A DNA stretch of 64,000 nt from Candidatus Acidulidesulfobacter diazotrophicus (GTDB lineage Bacteria > SZUA-79 > Acidulodesulfobacterales > Acidulodesulfobacteraceae), in the NCBI GenBank assembly GCA_004195025.1, contig SGBB01000001.1:124001-188000 (forward strand). The letters run 5' to 3'. The translations under genes were made by a program, and so were the position numbers. Positions 21,438 to 31,491 of the stretch are shown one piece after another. Below the pieces are notes generated by a model. It was not told the DNA's origin. It ran no database searches and worked only from the letters and a program-made list of their open reading frames with translations. Positions within the stretch are counted from its first letter, which is position 1. Each line of letters starts with the position of its first letter.

Positions 21438-22187
21438 ATGAGCGCAATTTTTGCTTATTTTACTTATAAGATTATTATAGCGGTTTTGGTTATAATAATT
21501 GCCTTTTTTGTGCGGGCTACTATCGGGTTCGGCTCAGGCTTAATTGCCGTATCTATTTTAACTTTGCTGTTTCCTATCAGGTTTACCGTGCCCGTAGTAT
21601 TTGTTCTTGATTTTGTCGGAAGCATGCTTCTTGGAGCGTATGATTTTAAAGAAGTTAAATGGCATGATTTAAACTATCTTTTGCCGTTTACTGTCTTAGG
21701 CTTACTGTTTGGCGGCATCTTGCTTAAATACGCTAATCCTCAAAAATTAACCATATTTCTAGGTTTATTTATACTTCTATATGTAATTTACGGGTTTATA
21801 GTAAAGCAGGAAAAATTGCCGTATGCTAAAAATTACGTGGGGGCTCCGTTAGGTTTTTTGGGCGGATTCATAGGAAGTCTATACGGAGGCGGAGGTCCTC
21901 CAATTGTTGCTTATTTACAGATGAGGCATCACAATAAAAGGGGTTTTCGGGCAACCTTTCAAATTGTAGCAATTACGGACAGCATTTTTAGAGCTTTTTT
22001 ATATACATATTTGGGTTTATTAACGTTCAGTGTTCTTAAAATGTCTTTTTTGCTTATACCTTTTGTATTATTAGGTTTATTTTTTGGAAATAAGCTTCAT
22101 TTTAGAATAAACCAAAAATTTTTTTATATATTTACGATGATAGTTTTATTATGCGCAGCTATAGGGCTTATTATTCACTCATTATAA
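21438..22187 (+). CDS. TauE/SafE-family (TSUP) anion permease
   Basis: The 249-residue protein is almost wholly hydrophobic with about seven to eight membrane helices and the TSUP pattern: a first repeat with T-I-G-F-G-S-G-L-I-A and a second with G-G-F-I-G-S-L-Y-G-G-G-G-P-P-I-V. TSUP proteins export sulfite, sulfoacetate and similar sulfur anions. Given the sox genes in the same window, sulfite or sulfonate export is a reasonable but unproven role. Confidence 0.85.
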   Translation: MSAIFAYFTYKIIIAVLVIIIAFFVRATIGFGSGLIAVSILTLLFPIRFTVPVVFVLDFVGSMLLGAYDFKEVKWHDLNYLLPFTVLGLLFGGILLKYANPQKLTIFLGLFILLYVIYGFIVKQEKLPYAKNYVGAPLGFLGGFIGSLYGGGGPPIVAYLQMRHHNKRGFRATFQIVAITDSIFRAFLYTYLGLLTFSVLKMSFLLIPFVLLGLFFGNKLHFRINQKFFYIFTMIVLLCAAIGLIIHSL

Positions 22188-22541
22188 CATTATAATTATA
22201 ATTTTTTAAATTTATCGTTAATATGTTAATATAAAGTAACATATCATCAGCTAAAAAATATGTTGCATAATGACTAATTAGTCATTATAATTATATATAA
22301 AAGAATTAAATAAAATTAATTAATTGAAAATAATAAATAATTATTTGATTATAAATAAATTGTATATATTAAAGCATATATGAAAATATACAAAAATTAA
22401 AATAAAATAATTAAGTCCGCTCTTGTAATTTCATATATAAGTATAATTTAAAAATTGCAATAACTTAATAAATCAAAAATAAATACATTAATTATAATTT
22501 ATAATTTATAATTATATTAATAAATCACAGGATAAATTATT
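22188..22541. promoter_or_regulatory. Intergenic region upstream of the efflux genes
   Basis: A 354-bp AT-rich gap without a gene. A perfect 22-bp palindrome at 22267-22288 with core TGACTAATTAGTCA stands 253 bp upstream of the TolC gene, suited to a dimeric regulator of TetR or MarR type. No regulator gene is adjacent. Confidence 0.5.
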
Positions 22542-23963
22542 ATGAAAACATTTTATAAAAATCATTCTATTAATTTTTATCGAAATAATTTAGACGGTAA
22601 TATATTGCAGAAAAATCAAAATTTTATTTTTATTGTTTTATTGTTTTGTTTTTTAATTTTAACAATGATTAACCCTGTAAAATCATACGGCGAAAGAATA
22701 ATTACTTTGCACCAGGCTTATTTATATGCCGCAAAACTAAACGGAACCATTAAATCGCAGCGCGAATCATATTATCAGTCTACATTGCTTAAGTGGTCAG
22801 CAATAAGTATGCTGCTGCCGAACATTTCTCTTACCTATAAAGACCAGAGGTTTCATAATAATTCTGTAAGTTCGTCGTCTTCAAGTTCTTCAGGGGGAAG
22901 TAATATTTTTTCCTTTATGTTTCCGACATACGGCTATGCATTTTCATTAACACAGCCGCTGCTTAATATTTCGGCTATACCGGCTTATTACGCTGCTGAA
23001 AATTCTGTAAAATCATCTAAAAGCTCTTTAAACAATATATCGCAAAATACATTATTTAATGTAGCAAAAGATTATTATAATGTTCTAAGCGATGAAAATT
23101 TAGTAAAAGCCGATAAAAAGACTATGCAAGAAGCCTCATCTCATCTGCAATTGGCACAAGCAAAGCTTAAGGCTGGTCTTGCAATTATAACCGATGTTCT
23201 GCAAGCAAAATCAGAATATTATCAGGCAAAACAGCAATATATCGCTGCAAAAGACCAGTTAAAATCTGATAAGGCAAACTTAAGAGCAATTATCGGGGTG
23301 AGTTTTAATTTTAAAGTCGTTAAATCTAAAAATCCAGGATTATTAAGCGGCAAATTGAGCAATTATATAAAATTAGCCTATAAATATAATCCAGGGCTTA
23401 AATCCATTAAATTTTTAAAAAAAGAATCAAAAGACGAGGTTTATTATTATGAAACTCAATATATACCTAAAGTAAATTTTGAAGCTACATATAACGGAAT
23501 ATCAGATAAACACTTTATACCGCAGGGAAACGAACATTATTGGACCGCTGCAGGGGTTTTAACTTTCCCTATATTTCAAGGAGGCACAAGAATTATTTCT
23601 ATTGAAAAGGCAAGGTCTAAAAATAATGCAAATATGTATAATCTGATTCAGGCTAAAAGAAATTTAAGAGCCGATGTGACATCAGGTTTTTATAATATAC
23701 AAAATCTTAAATATCAAATAATAGCTTTGCAGCATGAAGAATCTTACGCCTATAAAAATTACAAACTTGTTGAAGAAGAATATAAAGCCGGTGTTGCAAC
23801 AAGCGTTGACGTAACGACCTCTTTGGCACAGCTTGCTTCGGCGAGACACAATCTGCTTGCCGAACAGTTAGACTATTATACCTCTATATTAAATTTTAAA
23901 ACTTTAACAGGTTCCTTTAAGAGGCGGCTTATCAGTTTGAAGATTGACAGATTTAAAGGGTGA
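22542..23963 (+). CDS. TolC-family outer-membrane efflux protein
   Basis: The 473-residue product has an N-terminal hydrophobic export segment (about residues 28-45), then the repeated helical-hairpin pattern of outer-membrane efflux proteins: T-L-H-Q-A-Y-L-Y-A near the start of each half, A-Q-A-K-L-K-A-G-L-A-I-I-T-D-V-L-Q-A-K in the first and Y-K-A-G-V-A-T-S-V-D-V-T-T-S in the second. It should form the outer-membrane channel for the HlyD/EmrA-type adaptor 250 bp downstream. A cytoplasmic extension precedes the signal. Confidence 0.92.
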   Translation: MKTFYKNHSINFYRNNLDGNILQKNQNFIFIVLLFCFLILTMINPVKSYGERIITLHQAYLYAAKLNGTIKSQRESYYQSTLLKWSAISMLLPNISLTYKDQRFHNNSVSSSSSSSSGGSNIFSFMFPTYGYAFSLTQPLLNISAIPAYYAAENSVKSSKSSLNNISQNTLFNVAKDYYNVLSDENLVKADKKTMQEASSHLQLAQAKLKAGLAIITDVLQAKSEYYQAKQQYIAAKDQLKSDKANLRAIIGVSFNFKVVKSKNPGLLSGKLSNYIKLAYKYNPGLKSIKFLKKESKDEVYYYETQYIPKVNFEATYNGISDKHFIPQGNEHYWTAAGVLTFPIFQGGTRIISIEKARSKNNANMYNLIQAKRNLRADVTSGFYNIQNLKYQIIALQHEESYAYKNYKLVEEEYKAGVATSVDVTTSLAQLASARHNLLAEQLDYYTSILNFKTLTGSFKRRLISLKIDRFKG

Positions 23964-24213
23964 TAAATTTTAAAAATATTTAACTTAATGTTAACACAAT
24001 TTATAGTACTTCAATTTATAATATGCTGTAAATTTTAAACTATTAACAATTAGCTATATTTGCGTGATAGTCTGATAAAGTTATTGCTCTTATGTACGCA
24101 ATATGATGTTTTTTTAAACATATTATATATATAATAAATATAATATATATATAATTCTTATATTTTATTAAATTTTAAATTTTACTATAAGAATTCGGAG
24201 GCTTATTGTATCT

Positions 24214-25371
24214 ATGAACGAGGATAATAATATCACTAATGGTGATAGTATAAATATTAAATCAGAAAATAATGAATCTAAATTTACAAAAAAAAATATA
24301 ATATTTGCTTCTATTATAGTTTTAGTTGCAATTATAGGCGGTATATTTATATTAAAATGGTATTTATATTCACTAAATCATGTATATACTGAAGATGCGG
24401 AAGTTGACGGTCATATATATGCTATAAGCTCTATGGTTCCAGGAAATATACAATCTATTTATGTTCATAAAAATGAATATTTAAAAAAAGGAAAACTTAT
24501 TGCAGTTATAAATCAATCCGCTTATTTGCCTGAAATGCTTCAGGCAAAGGCAAATTACGATTTAGCCAAGGAAAAACTTTTCAATGCAGGGGGTTCCATA
24601 GGCAATTTTGCAGGAAATGCCTTTAATAATTATTACTTAGATAAATTTAATTTAAAAAAGACCGCCTCAAGTCTATCCGCTGCTAAATTAACATACAAAT
24701 TGGACAAAAGAAATTATTCAAGAGGTCTTAAGCTTCTAAGCAAGGAATTTATTACTAAAGAGCAGTTTGATACCTTGAAAACATCATATTTAGTTGCGCG
24801 GCAGAACTATTTTGTTGCCTTAAACAGTTATAAAGCTGCCAAAAGAAGTTATGTTAATGCTCAATACGCCAAAAGTATTATTACCGCCCAAAAATATACG
24901 ACGGTTAAACCCTTAGAAGCCGCCATTAAAGTAGCAAAATCAGCTTATAAATCAGCTAAAGCAAATTATTTAAATACATTTATAAAATCCCCAGTTAATG
25001 GAGTCGTAAGCGAAAAAATGTCGTATTTAGGCGAATATATTACTCCCGGAACCCCTATAATTATGATAAATAATCTTAAAAAAGTATGGATTACGGCAAA
25101 TGTAAAAGAAACGTTGGTAGCTAACATTAAAAAAGGCGATCCTGCGGTAATTACCGTAGATTCGTTTCCGGGCAGAATATTTAAGGGAATAGTCAAGTTT
25201 GTGGGTTCGGTTACAACATCAAAGTTTGCTTTAATACCTACTAATAATCCAAGCGGGACATATACAAAAGTTACGCATAGGCTTCCTGTGAGAATTAAAA
25301 TTATAAATGATAAAAATCATATTTTAAAGCCGGGAATGATGGTTGAAGTTTCTATTAAAACGACTAAATAA
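24214..25371 (+). CDS. HlyD/EmrA-family membrane fusion protein
   Basis: This 385-residue periplasmic adaptor has one membrane helix (about residues 28-49), then the T-E-D-A-E-V-D-G-H biotinyl-lipoyl motif typical of EmrA, a long alpha-helical hairpin (about residues 105-250), and the returning lipoyl half F-I-K-S-P-V-N-G-V-V plus a beta-barrel. GGAGGC lies ahead of the ATG. It would bridge an inner-membrane transporter to the TolC-type channel upstream; an EmrB-like transporter is not in the window. Confidence 0.92.
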   Translation: MNEDNNITNGDSINIKSENNESKFTKKNIIFASIIVLVAIIGGIFILKWYLYSLNHVYTEDAEVDGHIYAISSMVPGNIQSIYVHKNEYLKKGKLIAVINQSAYLPEMLQAKANYDLAKEKLFNAGGSIGNFAGNAFNNYYLDKFNLKKTASSLSAAKLTYKLDKRNYSRGLKLLSKEFITKEQFDTLKTSYLVARQNYFVALNSYKAAKRSYVNAQYAKSIITAQKYTTVKPLEAAIKVAKSAYKSAKANYLNTFIKSPVNGVVSEKMSYLGEYITPGTPIIMINNLKKVWITANVKETLVANIKKGDPAVITVDSFPGRIFKGIVKFVGSVTTSKFALIPTNNPSGTYTKVTHRLPVRIKIINDKNHILKPGMMVEVSIKTTK

Positions 25372-25441
25372 CTAAGTCATTACGCAAATTATAATTATAA
25401 TAGAATAAATTTTAATAAACTAGAAATATAGAGGCATAAAA

Positions 25442-25909
25442 ATGATTAAAAAAGACGCGAACTTCAATAATAATAATAATGATTTAATGTATAAAAAAAA
25501 TAATCATAAATATCAAATAAATATGTCAAAAAATTTTATATTTAAGTCAATTTTTATATTGTTTTTATGTTCTATTTTTTTTGGATTAAATTTATTATAT
25601 CCCACAAATTCTTCCGCAAAAAAAAATATTAAATCAGGAAAATATTTGTTTAATTATTATAGCTGTATAAATTGCCATACCATTAATGCAAAAGGCGGAA
25701 CGTTAGGTCCTAACCTAAGTCATTATGGCAAATCGGGAAAAAAATTCAGCTGGACTATGAAAGCAATATTAAATCCCGACAGATATTTTAAGCCAGGATC
25801 AAACGTTGTTATTGACGGTAGAAAATATTATGCTATAATGCCTAAATATACTTATTTGACTGGTAACCAAGTGTATAAAATTGCCGCTTATTTAAAATCG
25901 CTAAAATAA
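25442..25909 (+). CDS. Monoheme class I cytochrome c
   Basis: A 155-residue protein with a lengthy polar N-terminus, a membrane/signal segment (about residues 34-58) and a cytochrome c domain with C-I-N-C-H-T, G-P-N-L as conserved loop and M-P-K-Y as the probable axial methionine, ending with an I-A-A-Y-L-K-S-L helix. GAGGC precedes the ATG. It lies between the efflux pair and the nucleotidyltransferase-like gene; its redox partner cannot be deduced. Confidence 0.88.
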   Translation: MIKKDANFNNNNNDLMYKKNNHKYQINMSKNFIFKSIFILFLCSIFFGLNLLYPTNSSAKKNIKSGKYLFNYYSCINCHTINAKGGTLGPNLSHYGKSGKKFSWTMKAILNPDRYFKPGSNVVIDGRKYYAIMPKYTYLTGNQVYKIAAYLKSLK

Positions 25910-25924
25910 ATTTAATTTACTTAA

Positions 25925-26950
25925 ATGTCATTAGATAAAGAAAAAAATTATAGCAATTTTATTCAATCCGCCGCATTTTCCAATATCATAAAAAGTCTGT
26001 CTAAACCTGAGTTTTTTTCTAAATACTGCAATAACAATATTCAAATCACCCCATCAAATTCAAACCAAAAATTTTATAGTTCAGAAGAAGATATTAAAAA
26101 TATTTCCGAAAATTTATCTGAAGACTTAAAATCTGATCAAAAATTAAATATTGCTTTCATCGGCTTTTACGGTTCTATAAATTATGGTCTTGCTAATTCT
26201 GAAAGTGATTACGATTTTTTTATCGTATATTATCCAAGTTTCGGTAATTTTTTCAATCATAAATTTATTAGATATTCAGTAATTAAAGAAAATTATGATT
26301 ATTTTATTACTCCTTTTCATGAATATATGCATCATATAATAAACGGAAACATAAAGTTTATAGAACCTTTTATTTGCGACAGCATTTATTTTCCTGTTGC
26401 ATCTCAAAGCCCGCACTTTGTATTATCAAATCTCGTAGAAGAAACTAAAAAATTCATTTTGTTAAATTATAAGAAAAATTTTGATTCATTTATTGGTCTT
26501 GCAAATAACAAAAGATTAAATATCACAAAAGATAATTATACTTCCAATACGCTAATATATAAAGATATATACGGATACGATATTAAAGAAGCAATAAATG
26601 CATTAAGAATTTTATATCTGTCTCAGAATTATTTAACAACGGGCAAAATTGATTTTTTTGTTAAAAATAATGCCGCATATATTGAATTTGAAAAAATATA
26701 TATAGATATTAAAAATAAAATTATTTCAAAAGAAGATATTTTGCAATTGTTAGATTCAATGATAAAAAATATTAATCATCAAATCATTAAATTTATTGAT
26801 GATGATGACGATAATAATAAAAAAAATTTTTATTCTATGGGGACTGAAACGATAAATCAGAGCAATTATAATTATGACTTAAGAAAAGACGAACTTGAAA
26901 CAGAAATTAAAAAAAATGTTGAAAATATTTGTAAAAATAATTTAGATTAA
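25925..26950 (+). CDS. Nucleotidyltransferase-fold protein
   Basis: The 341-residue protein carries a polymerase-beta-type nucleotidyltransferase core, G-F-Y-G-S-I-N-Y-G-L followed by S-E-S-D-Y-D-F-F-I, i.e. the G-S and D-x-D elements, at about residues 79-101. The rest, with L-R-I-L-Y-L-S-Q-N-Y-L and helical C-terminal parts, resembles the COG3541 (YcgL-type) predicted nucleotidyltransferases. The substrate is unknown. It is the last gene before the parS site and CRISPR island. Confidence 0.65.
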   Translation: MSLDKEKNYSNFIQSAAFSNIIKSLSKPEFFSKYCNNNIQITPSNSNQKFYSSEEDIKNISENLSEDLKSDQKLNIAFIGFYGSINYGLANSESDYDFFIVYYPSFGNFFNHKFIRYSVIKENYDYFITPFHEYMHHIINGNIKFIEPFICDSIYFPVASQSPHFVLSNLVEETKKFILLNYKKNFDSFIGLANNKRLNITKDNYTSNTLIYKDIYGYDIKEAINALRILYLSQNYLTTGKIDFFVKNNAAYIEFEKIYIDIKNKIISKEDILQLLDSMIKNINHQIIKFIDDDDDNNKKNFYSMGTETINQSNYNYDLRKDELETEIKKNVENICKNNLD

Positions 26951-27344
26951 TATTATTTGATTTATTAATTTTATTTTATTTTTTATTAAAATAGGAAATA
27001 TTTCTTTTGTTGAAATTATTTATATTGCATTATTTATAATGTTAACTAATTCATATAATATATATATTATATAAATATTAATAAACAAAGTATTTTGTTT
27101 ATTAATATTTAATTTTTATAAAACCATAAATAAATTGATAACAAAAATTTTATAAAATTATTGCATTAAATATACATATTATTGATTATTATAAATATTT
27201 TTTATTTTAGATTAATGTTTCACGTGAAACATTATAACATAATTATAAGTCTGATAAATAATCCATAATAAAATTTGAAAAGTATTTAATTTAATAATAT
27301 AAAGTATAAAATATATAAAATGAAGAAATTATTATAAAAAAAAT
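26951..27344. other. Intergenic region carrying parS
   Basis: This 394-bp AT-rich gap precedes the CRISPR genes. Apart from the parS site at 27216-27231 no gene or RNA is seen. Confidence 0.6.
27216..27231. other. parS centromere site (left)
   Basis: The sequence TGTTTCACGTGAAACA is a perfect match to the bacterial parS consensus bound by ParB; the palindrome extends to 22 bp (27213-27234). parA and parB are in the same window at 62159-63956. It stands between the mnmG-side genes and the CRISPR island. Confidence 0.95.
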
Positions 27345-27368
27345 TTGTTTATATGGGGATTTATTTAT

Positions 27369-28835
27369 ATGATAGATAAATATAAAAATTTATTAATTAC
27401 ACTAATTAGCGATCAAGCCATTCCGAATATATTATTTGCAGATTATTATCAAGTTAAAGACAATTTTATATTATTTGTCACTACTGAAAAAATGATAAAA
27501 GACCGTAAGGTAGAATATATTTTAAAAGCCTTACAATTAATATCTCAGGAAGGTAATTTTTTAGAAGGGCAAAATTATTCTATTATTAAAGTTAACGAAA
27601 ATTCCATTAAAGATTTATTTATACAAGTTGAAGATTGGTTGAAAGATAAAAATAATATAGCGATTTTAAATAATTTAGAAAAAATTATTGTAAATGTAAC
27701 ATCAGGAACCAAATTAATGTCCATAGGTTTGTATAACTTTTTTGCAGATATTATTGAAAATATAAATGAAAAATTTAATATTAACATTAAAAATTTAGAG
27801 ATAATATATTTGCCTGTAGGTGAAAATAAAATTTTAAAATTATTAGAAAATGGCAAATTCATAGAAAATATGTTTGAGATTAAAAGGCGAATAAGAGTTT
27901 CGGAATCCTGCAGCGCATATGGATTAGAAATTATAAATCAAGATAAATTGAATAAAAAAGCAGATATCGCGATGAAAGATAAAGAAATTTCAAAATTTAT
28001 AATAGAAAATTATTATGGAAAGTTTGAACATTTTTTATCATTTTTATATAAAGAATTTTTTACAAAAGATAGTCAAACCGATAAGTCAATATTTGATAAA
28101 TATAATTCCATAAAAAATAATAATAATAAACATAAAAATAAAAATTTAATCGTAGAAAAAAAATTTATTGATTTTTCAATGACCTACAATATCAATAAAC
28201 ACGATAAAGATAATTCATTAACCGATGCAGAAATTTTAGTAAAATTAATTATTGATTTATTTAATTTTGATAAATTCAAAATTAAAGGATCTAAATATAT
28301 TAATATTGATGCGGAATATAATGAAAATGACGGGCATAAAAATAAACTGATCATTAGCGGGAAATTGTCTTTGCGAGATGTTGAATTTTTGCGCGGCGGT
28401 TGGTTTGAAGAATTCTGTTTTAATGAAATAAATGATTTAAAGAAAGACGGTTTGATTGACGATGTTATATTAAATGCCGAGATTAAAAGCTTTGACACAA
28501 ATGCTAATAACGAATTTGATATATTATTTACCGCCCAAAATAACTTTTATATTGCTGAATGTAAATCATTGTCTCAAGAAAACGATAAACAGACTGACAT
28601 ACTGTATAAAATTTCAGCTTTAAGGCAAGAATTCGGTTTAACTATAACAAGTTTTTTAGTTTCTTTAGCTAAAGATAACATTTTAGATAAAAGCAAAAAA
28701 GATTCTGTCTGTATAAAAGAGAGTCTGCAGGACAGAGCCAAACAATTAAAATGTAAAATTATTAATCCTGATGATATTACAAATTTGAAAACTGTTTTAA
28801 AAAATTTCTTAAACACGCAAGCAAATAATATATAA
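27369..28835 (+). CDS. Card1/Can2-like CARF nuclease (DUF1887 family)
   Basis: Card1/Can2 proteins are type III CRISPR effectors whose nuclease domain is switched on by cyclic tetra-adenylate. The N-terminal CARF domain shows I-V-N-V-T-S-G-T-K-L-M-S-I-G-L-Y (about residues 106-122), the loop that grips the ligand. The C-terminal restriction-like fold is visible as W345-F-E347-E, then N-E-F-D384-I-L-F and A-E397-C-K399, the PD-(D/E)xK metal site. I choose the ATG at 27369 (488 residues), 9 nt after GGGGA; an in-frame TTG at 27345 gives a longer form. It lies ahead of cas6-cas1-cas2, apart from the cmr operon. Cleavage of ssDNA, nicking of dsDNA, or RNA cutting are the known activities of relatives. 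Confidence 0.88.
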   Translation: MIDKYKNLLITLISDQAIPNILFADYYQVKDNFILFVTTEKMIKDRKVEYILKALQLISQEGNFLEGQNYSIIKVNENSIKDLFIQVEDWLKDKNNIAILNNLEKIIVNVTSGTKLMSIGLYNFFADIIENINEKFNINIKNLEIIYLPVGENKILKLLENGKFIENMFEIKRRIRVSESCSAYGLEIINQDKLNKKADIAMKDKEISKFIIENYYGKFEHFLSFLYKEFFTKDSQTDKSIFDKYNSIKNNNNKHKNKNLIVEKKFIDFSMTYNINKHDKDNSLTDAEILVKLIIDLFNFDKFKIKGSKYINIDAEYNENDGHKNKLIISGKLSLRDVEFLRGGWFEEFCFNEINDLKKDGLIDDVILNAEIKSFDTNANNEFDILFTAQNNFYIAECKSLSQENDKQTDILYKISALRQEFGLTITSFLVSLAKDNILDKSKKDSVCIKESLQDRAKQLKCKIINPDDITNLKTVLKNFLNTQANNI

Positions 28836-28898
28836 TGAAACTAAATAAAACATATAAAAGAAATCATTTACCATAAATTTTAATTATATTAAACTAAT

Positions 28899-29870
28899 AT
28901 GAAATATATTCATATTGCAGTTTATCCTGAAGAGAATAAAGATTTTACGATATTGCCTTTTATCGGCTCAACTATTAGAGGCGCTTTTGGAGTAAGCCTT
29001 AAAAGCATAGTTTGCATTAATCCTTCGTATGAGTGCAAAGACTGTTTTTGCGCCGATAAATGTATTTATTTTAAATTCTTTGAAACGCCGAATAAAACTC
29101 CTAATTATCGTTTTGACATTGAACTAAATCAAAAAAACTTTAATTTTGGTCTATTTTTGTTTAACGATGGAATATATCATTATCCATACGTGCTCGCCGC
29201 AATAAATAAAATGCTAATAGATATAGGCATAGGTCCGTCCCGCTGTAAATTTTCAATAAATAAAATAAGAGTTAACGGAAAAAATATAATACAAAATGGA
29301 GATTTTGATATATCAAAAATAGAACCTTATGAATTTGATTTAATGAGTATTGTTTCGGAAAATTATAATATGGCAATTGAAATTGACGAATCATTTAAAA
29401 TTTGCGACAGAACTATTGATGAAATATCAAATAATAAACTTATTATACTTGACGAACCATGTGAAAATAAAAATGATAGACAACAAAAAAAGAATTGCAA
29501 AAAAATAAAATTGAAATTCTTAACCCCGTTAAGAATTAAACAAAATAATTGTTTAGTTAGAGATATGATTGATTTAGATAAATTATTGCAGGCAATTTAT
29601 TTTAGAATATGCGAAATAGAAGGAAAAGAAAGACAGCATTTAAATTATAAACCCCATTATAAAATATTATCAAATAATATTAAGTTTGAAGATTATTCAA
29701 GATATTCAAACAGGCAGCATACAAAAATGCTTTTCGGAGGTCTTGTCGGATATATTGAAATAGATGATTTAGACAACGCAAGTTACAACTTGTTTAAAAG
29801 TTTAGAAATAATAGGCATAGGAAAAAGCACGGCTTTCGGTCTTGGTAAAATATATGTTGAATGTTTATGA
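28899..29870 (+). CDS. cas6: CRISPR endoribonuclease Cas6
   Basis: Cas6 cuts pre-crRNA within the repeat. The 323-residue protein belongs to the form with a PF10040-type C-terminal region. It opens with F-I-G-S-T-I-R-G-A-F-G, followed by a Cys-rich segment (C-I-N-P-S-Y-E-C-K-D-C-F-C-A-D-K-C), as in many such proteins, and ends with G-G-L-V-G-Y-I and the glycine-rich loop I-G-I-G-K-S-T-A-F-G-L-G-K. It directly precedes cas1, and its processing would leave an AUUGAGAC tag on the crRNA. Confidence 0.9.
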   Translation: MKYIHIAVYPEENKDFTILPFIGSTIRGAFGVSLKSIVCINPSYECKDCFCADKCIYFKFFETPNKTPNYRFDIELNQKNFNFGLFLFNDGIYHYPYVLAAINKMLIDIGIGPSRCKFSINKIRVNGKNIIQNGDFDISKIEPYEFDLMSIVSENYNMAIEIDESFKICDRTIDEISNNKLIILDEPCENKNDRQQKKNCKKIKLKFLTPLRIKQNNCLVRDMIDLDKLLQAIYFRICEIEGKERQHLNYKPHYKILSNNIKFEDYSRYSNRQHTKMLFGGLVGYIEIDDLDNASYNLFKSLEIIGIGKSTAFGLGKIYVECL

Positions 29871-29928
29871 TTTTAATTAAATAAAATATAAAAATTTCAC
29901 AAAAATTCTAAAAATAATATAAAATAAA

Positions 29929-31047
29929 ATGTCCACGATTTATATAATATCAGATTTCGGTAAATTGGTTAAAAACGGTAATGTTCTGCAATTAAAAAAA
30001 GAAAATGACGTTCTTAAAACAATATTTCCTTTTAAAACAGAGCAGATTGTCGTTATCGGTAAAATTGATTTGACAGGTTCGGCTTTAAGATTGTTGATGC
30101 ATTATAATATCAATATTATATTTCTTGGTTCTAACGGAAGATTTAACGGCAGAATTAATTTTCGAGAAGGAAAAAATATTTTTTTAAGAAAAAAACAATT
30201 TATGCTTCTTGATGATGAGAAATTTGCTTTAAATATTTCTAAATATATAGTAAAAGCAAAATTACACAATCAGTATAATTTTATGCAAAGAATTAAACGA
30301 AAAACCGATTATTTTAATATGATAAAGAAACCTTTAGAAAAAATGCAATCAATAATGCAATTAGTAAACGACGCAGAAAATACTAATCAGCTGAGAGGAT
30401 ATGAGGGAATCGGAGCTAAACATTATTTTGATGCTTTTAAGTATGCAATTATGCCGGAATGGGCAGTGTTCAATTGCAGATCTAGAATGCCCCCAAAGGA
30501 TAATGTAAATGCTGTGCTTGGTTTTTTATACACATTATTGCTGTATAAAGTTGATTCGGCTGTTGAAATATCCGGATTAGATAATTATGTCGGGTATTTT
30601 CACGCATTAGATTACGGAAGAAGTTCTTTGACTCTTGATTTGATGGAAGAATACAGAACCCCGATAGTAGATACTTTAACTGTTTCTTTATTTAATCTTG
30701 GAATTCTTCAAAAAGATGACTTTCAAGAAGTTAATTTTAATCCTGATAACGACGACCTTCCAATGCCTGTTGAGAAAATAGAAAATAAAGATGCGCCTGA
30801 TTTTCAAAATTGTCAAAATAATGATTTAGATAATGTTATAACAAATGATGTGAAAGGAATATTGTTAACTAAAGAAGGAATTAAAAAAGTAATAGGGCAA
30901 TTCGAAAAAAAATTAGATACTTCTATTTATTTTAATAATTTAGGAAAAAACATAACTTATAAAGAATTGTTTTTGGAGCAAGCTCAACAATTCAAAAGAG
31001 TTGTTAATGGAGAAGAATCTGAATATAAACCGCTTATGGTAAGATAA
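29929..31047 (+). CDS. cas1: CRISPR integrase Cas1
   Basis: Cas1 with Cas2 inserts new spacers at the leader end. The 372-residue protein has the beta-strand N-terminal domain and the helical catalytic domain with L-R-G-Y-E159-G-I-G-A-K, F-H225-A-L-D-Y-G-R-S-S-L and D237-L-M-E240-E-Y-R, the expected metal ligands. The C-terminal part carries an acidic, Asn-rich insert (about residues 265-300), explaining the slightly large size. It is followed by two cas2 genes and the array. Confidence 0.96.
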   Translation: MSTIYIISDFGKLVKNGNVLQLKKENDVLKTIFPFKTEQIVVIGKIDLTGSALRLLMHYNINIIFLGSNGRFNGRINFREGKNIFLRKKQFMLLDDEKFALNISKYIVKAKLHNQYNFMQRIKRKTDYFNMIKKPLEKMQSIMQLVNDAENTNQLRGYEGIGAKHYFDAFKYAIMPEWAVFNCRSRMPPKDNVNAVLGFLYTLLLYKVDSAVEISGLDNYVGYFHALDYGRSSLTLDLMEEYRTPIVDTLTVSLFNLGILQKDDFQEVNFNPDNDDLPMPVEKIENKDAPDFQNCQNNDLDNVITNDVKGILLTKEGIKKVIGQFEKKLDTSIYFNNLGKNITYKELFLEQAQQFKRVVNGEESEYKPLMVR

Positions 31048-31151
31048 TTGATTAATCATCCCACATATATATAAATAAATTGATAAAATATATTAATAAT
31101 TATATTTAATTATTAAATAATAGATATATAATTTAATTATAATAAAATAAA

Positions 31152-31427
31152 ATGATTTATATGATATGTTACGATATTGCTGACCCAAAAAGATTAAAAA
31201 AAGTATCCCATACACTGGAAGATTATGGTATAAGAACGCAATATTCTTTTTTTCAATGCGAAATATCAAATGAGAAAGCAAAAGAATTAATAAAAATTTT
31301 ATTATCAATTGTTGATGAAAAAAAGGATAGTTTATTTATTTATCCTTTATGCGAAAGTTGTAATAAAAAGGTTATATTTGACGGGACAGGCGAGGTTTTA
31401 AAAATAGAATCTTTTGAAATAATATAA
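31152..31427 (+). CDS. cas2: Cas2 (first copy)
   Basis: Cas2 dimers form the core of the Cas1-Cas2 integration complex. The 91-residue protein starts Y-M-I-C-Y-D-I-A-D-P-K-R-L-K-K-V, the ferredoxin-like first strand with the conserved Asp, and continues Y-G-I-R-T-Q-Y-S-F-F-Q-C-E-I. It lies 104 bp after cas1. A second, divergent Cas2 follows. Confidence 0.95.
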   Translation: MIYMICYDIADPKRLKKVSHTLEDYGIRTQYSFFQCEISNEKAKELIKILLSIVDEKKDSLFIYPLCESCNKKVIFDGTGEVLKIESFEII

Positions 31428-31491
31428 ACATTAAAATATAAATTTTTAAAAGCGCTATTAATGCGACGCTTCAAAAAATAAACCTTAAAAA

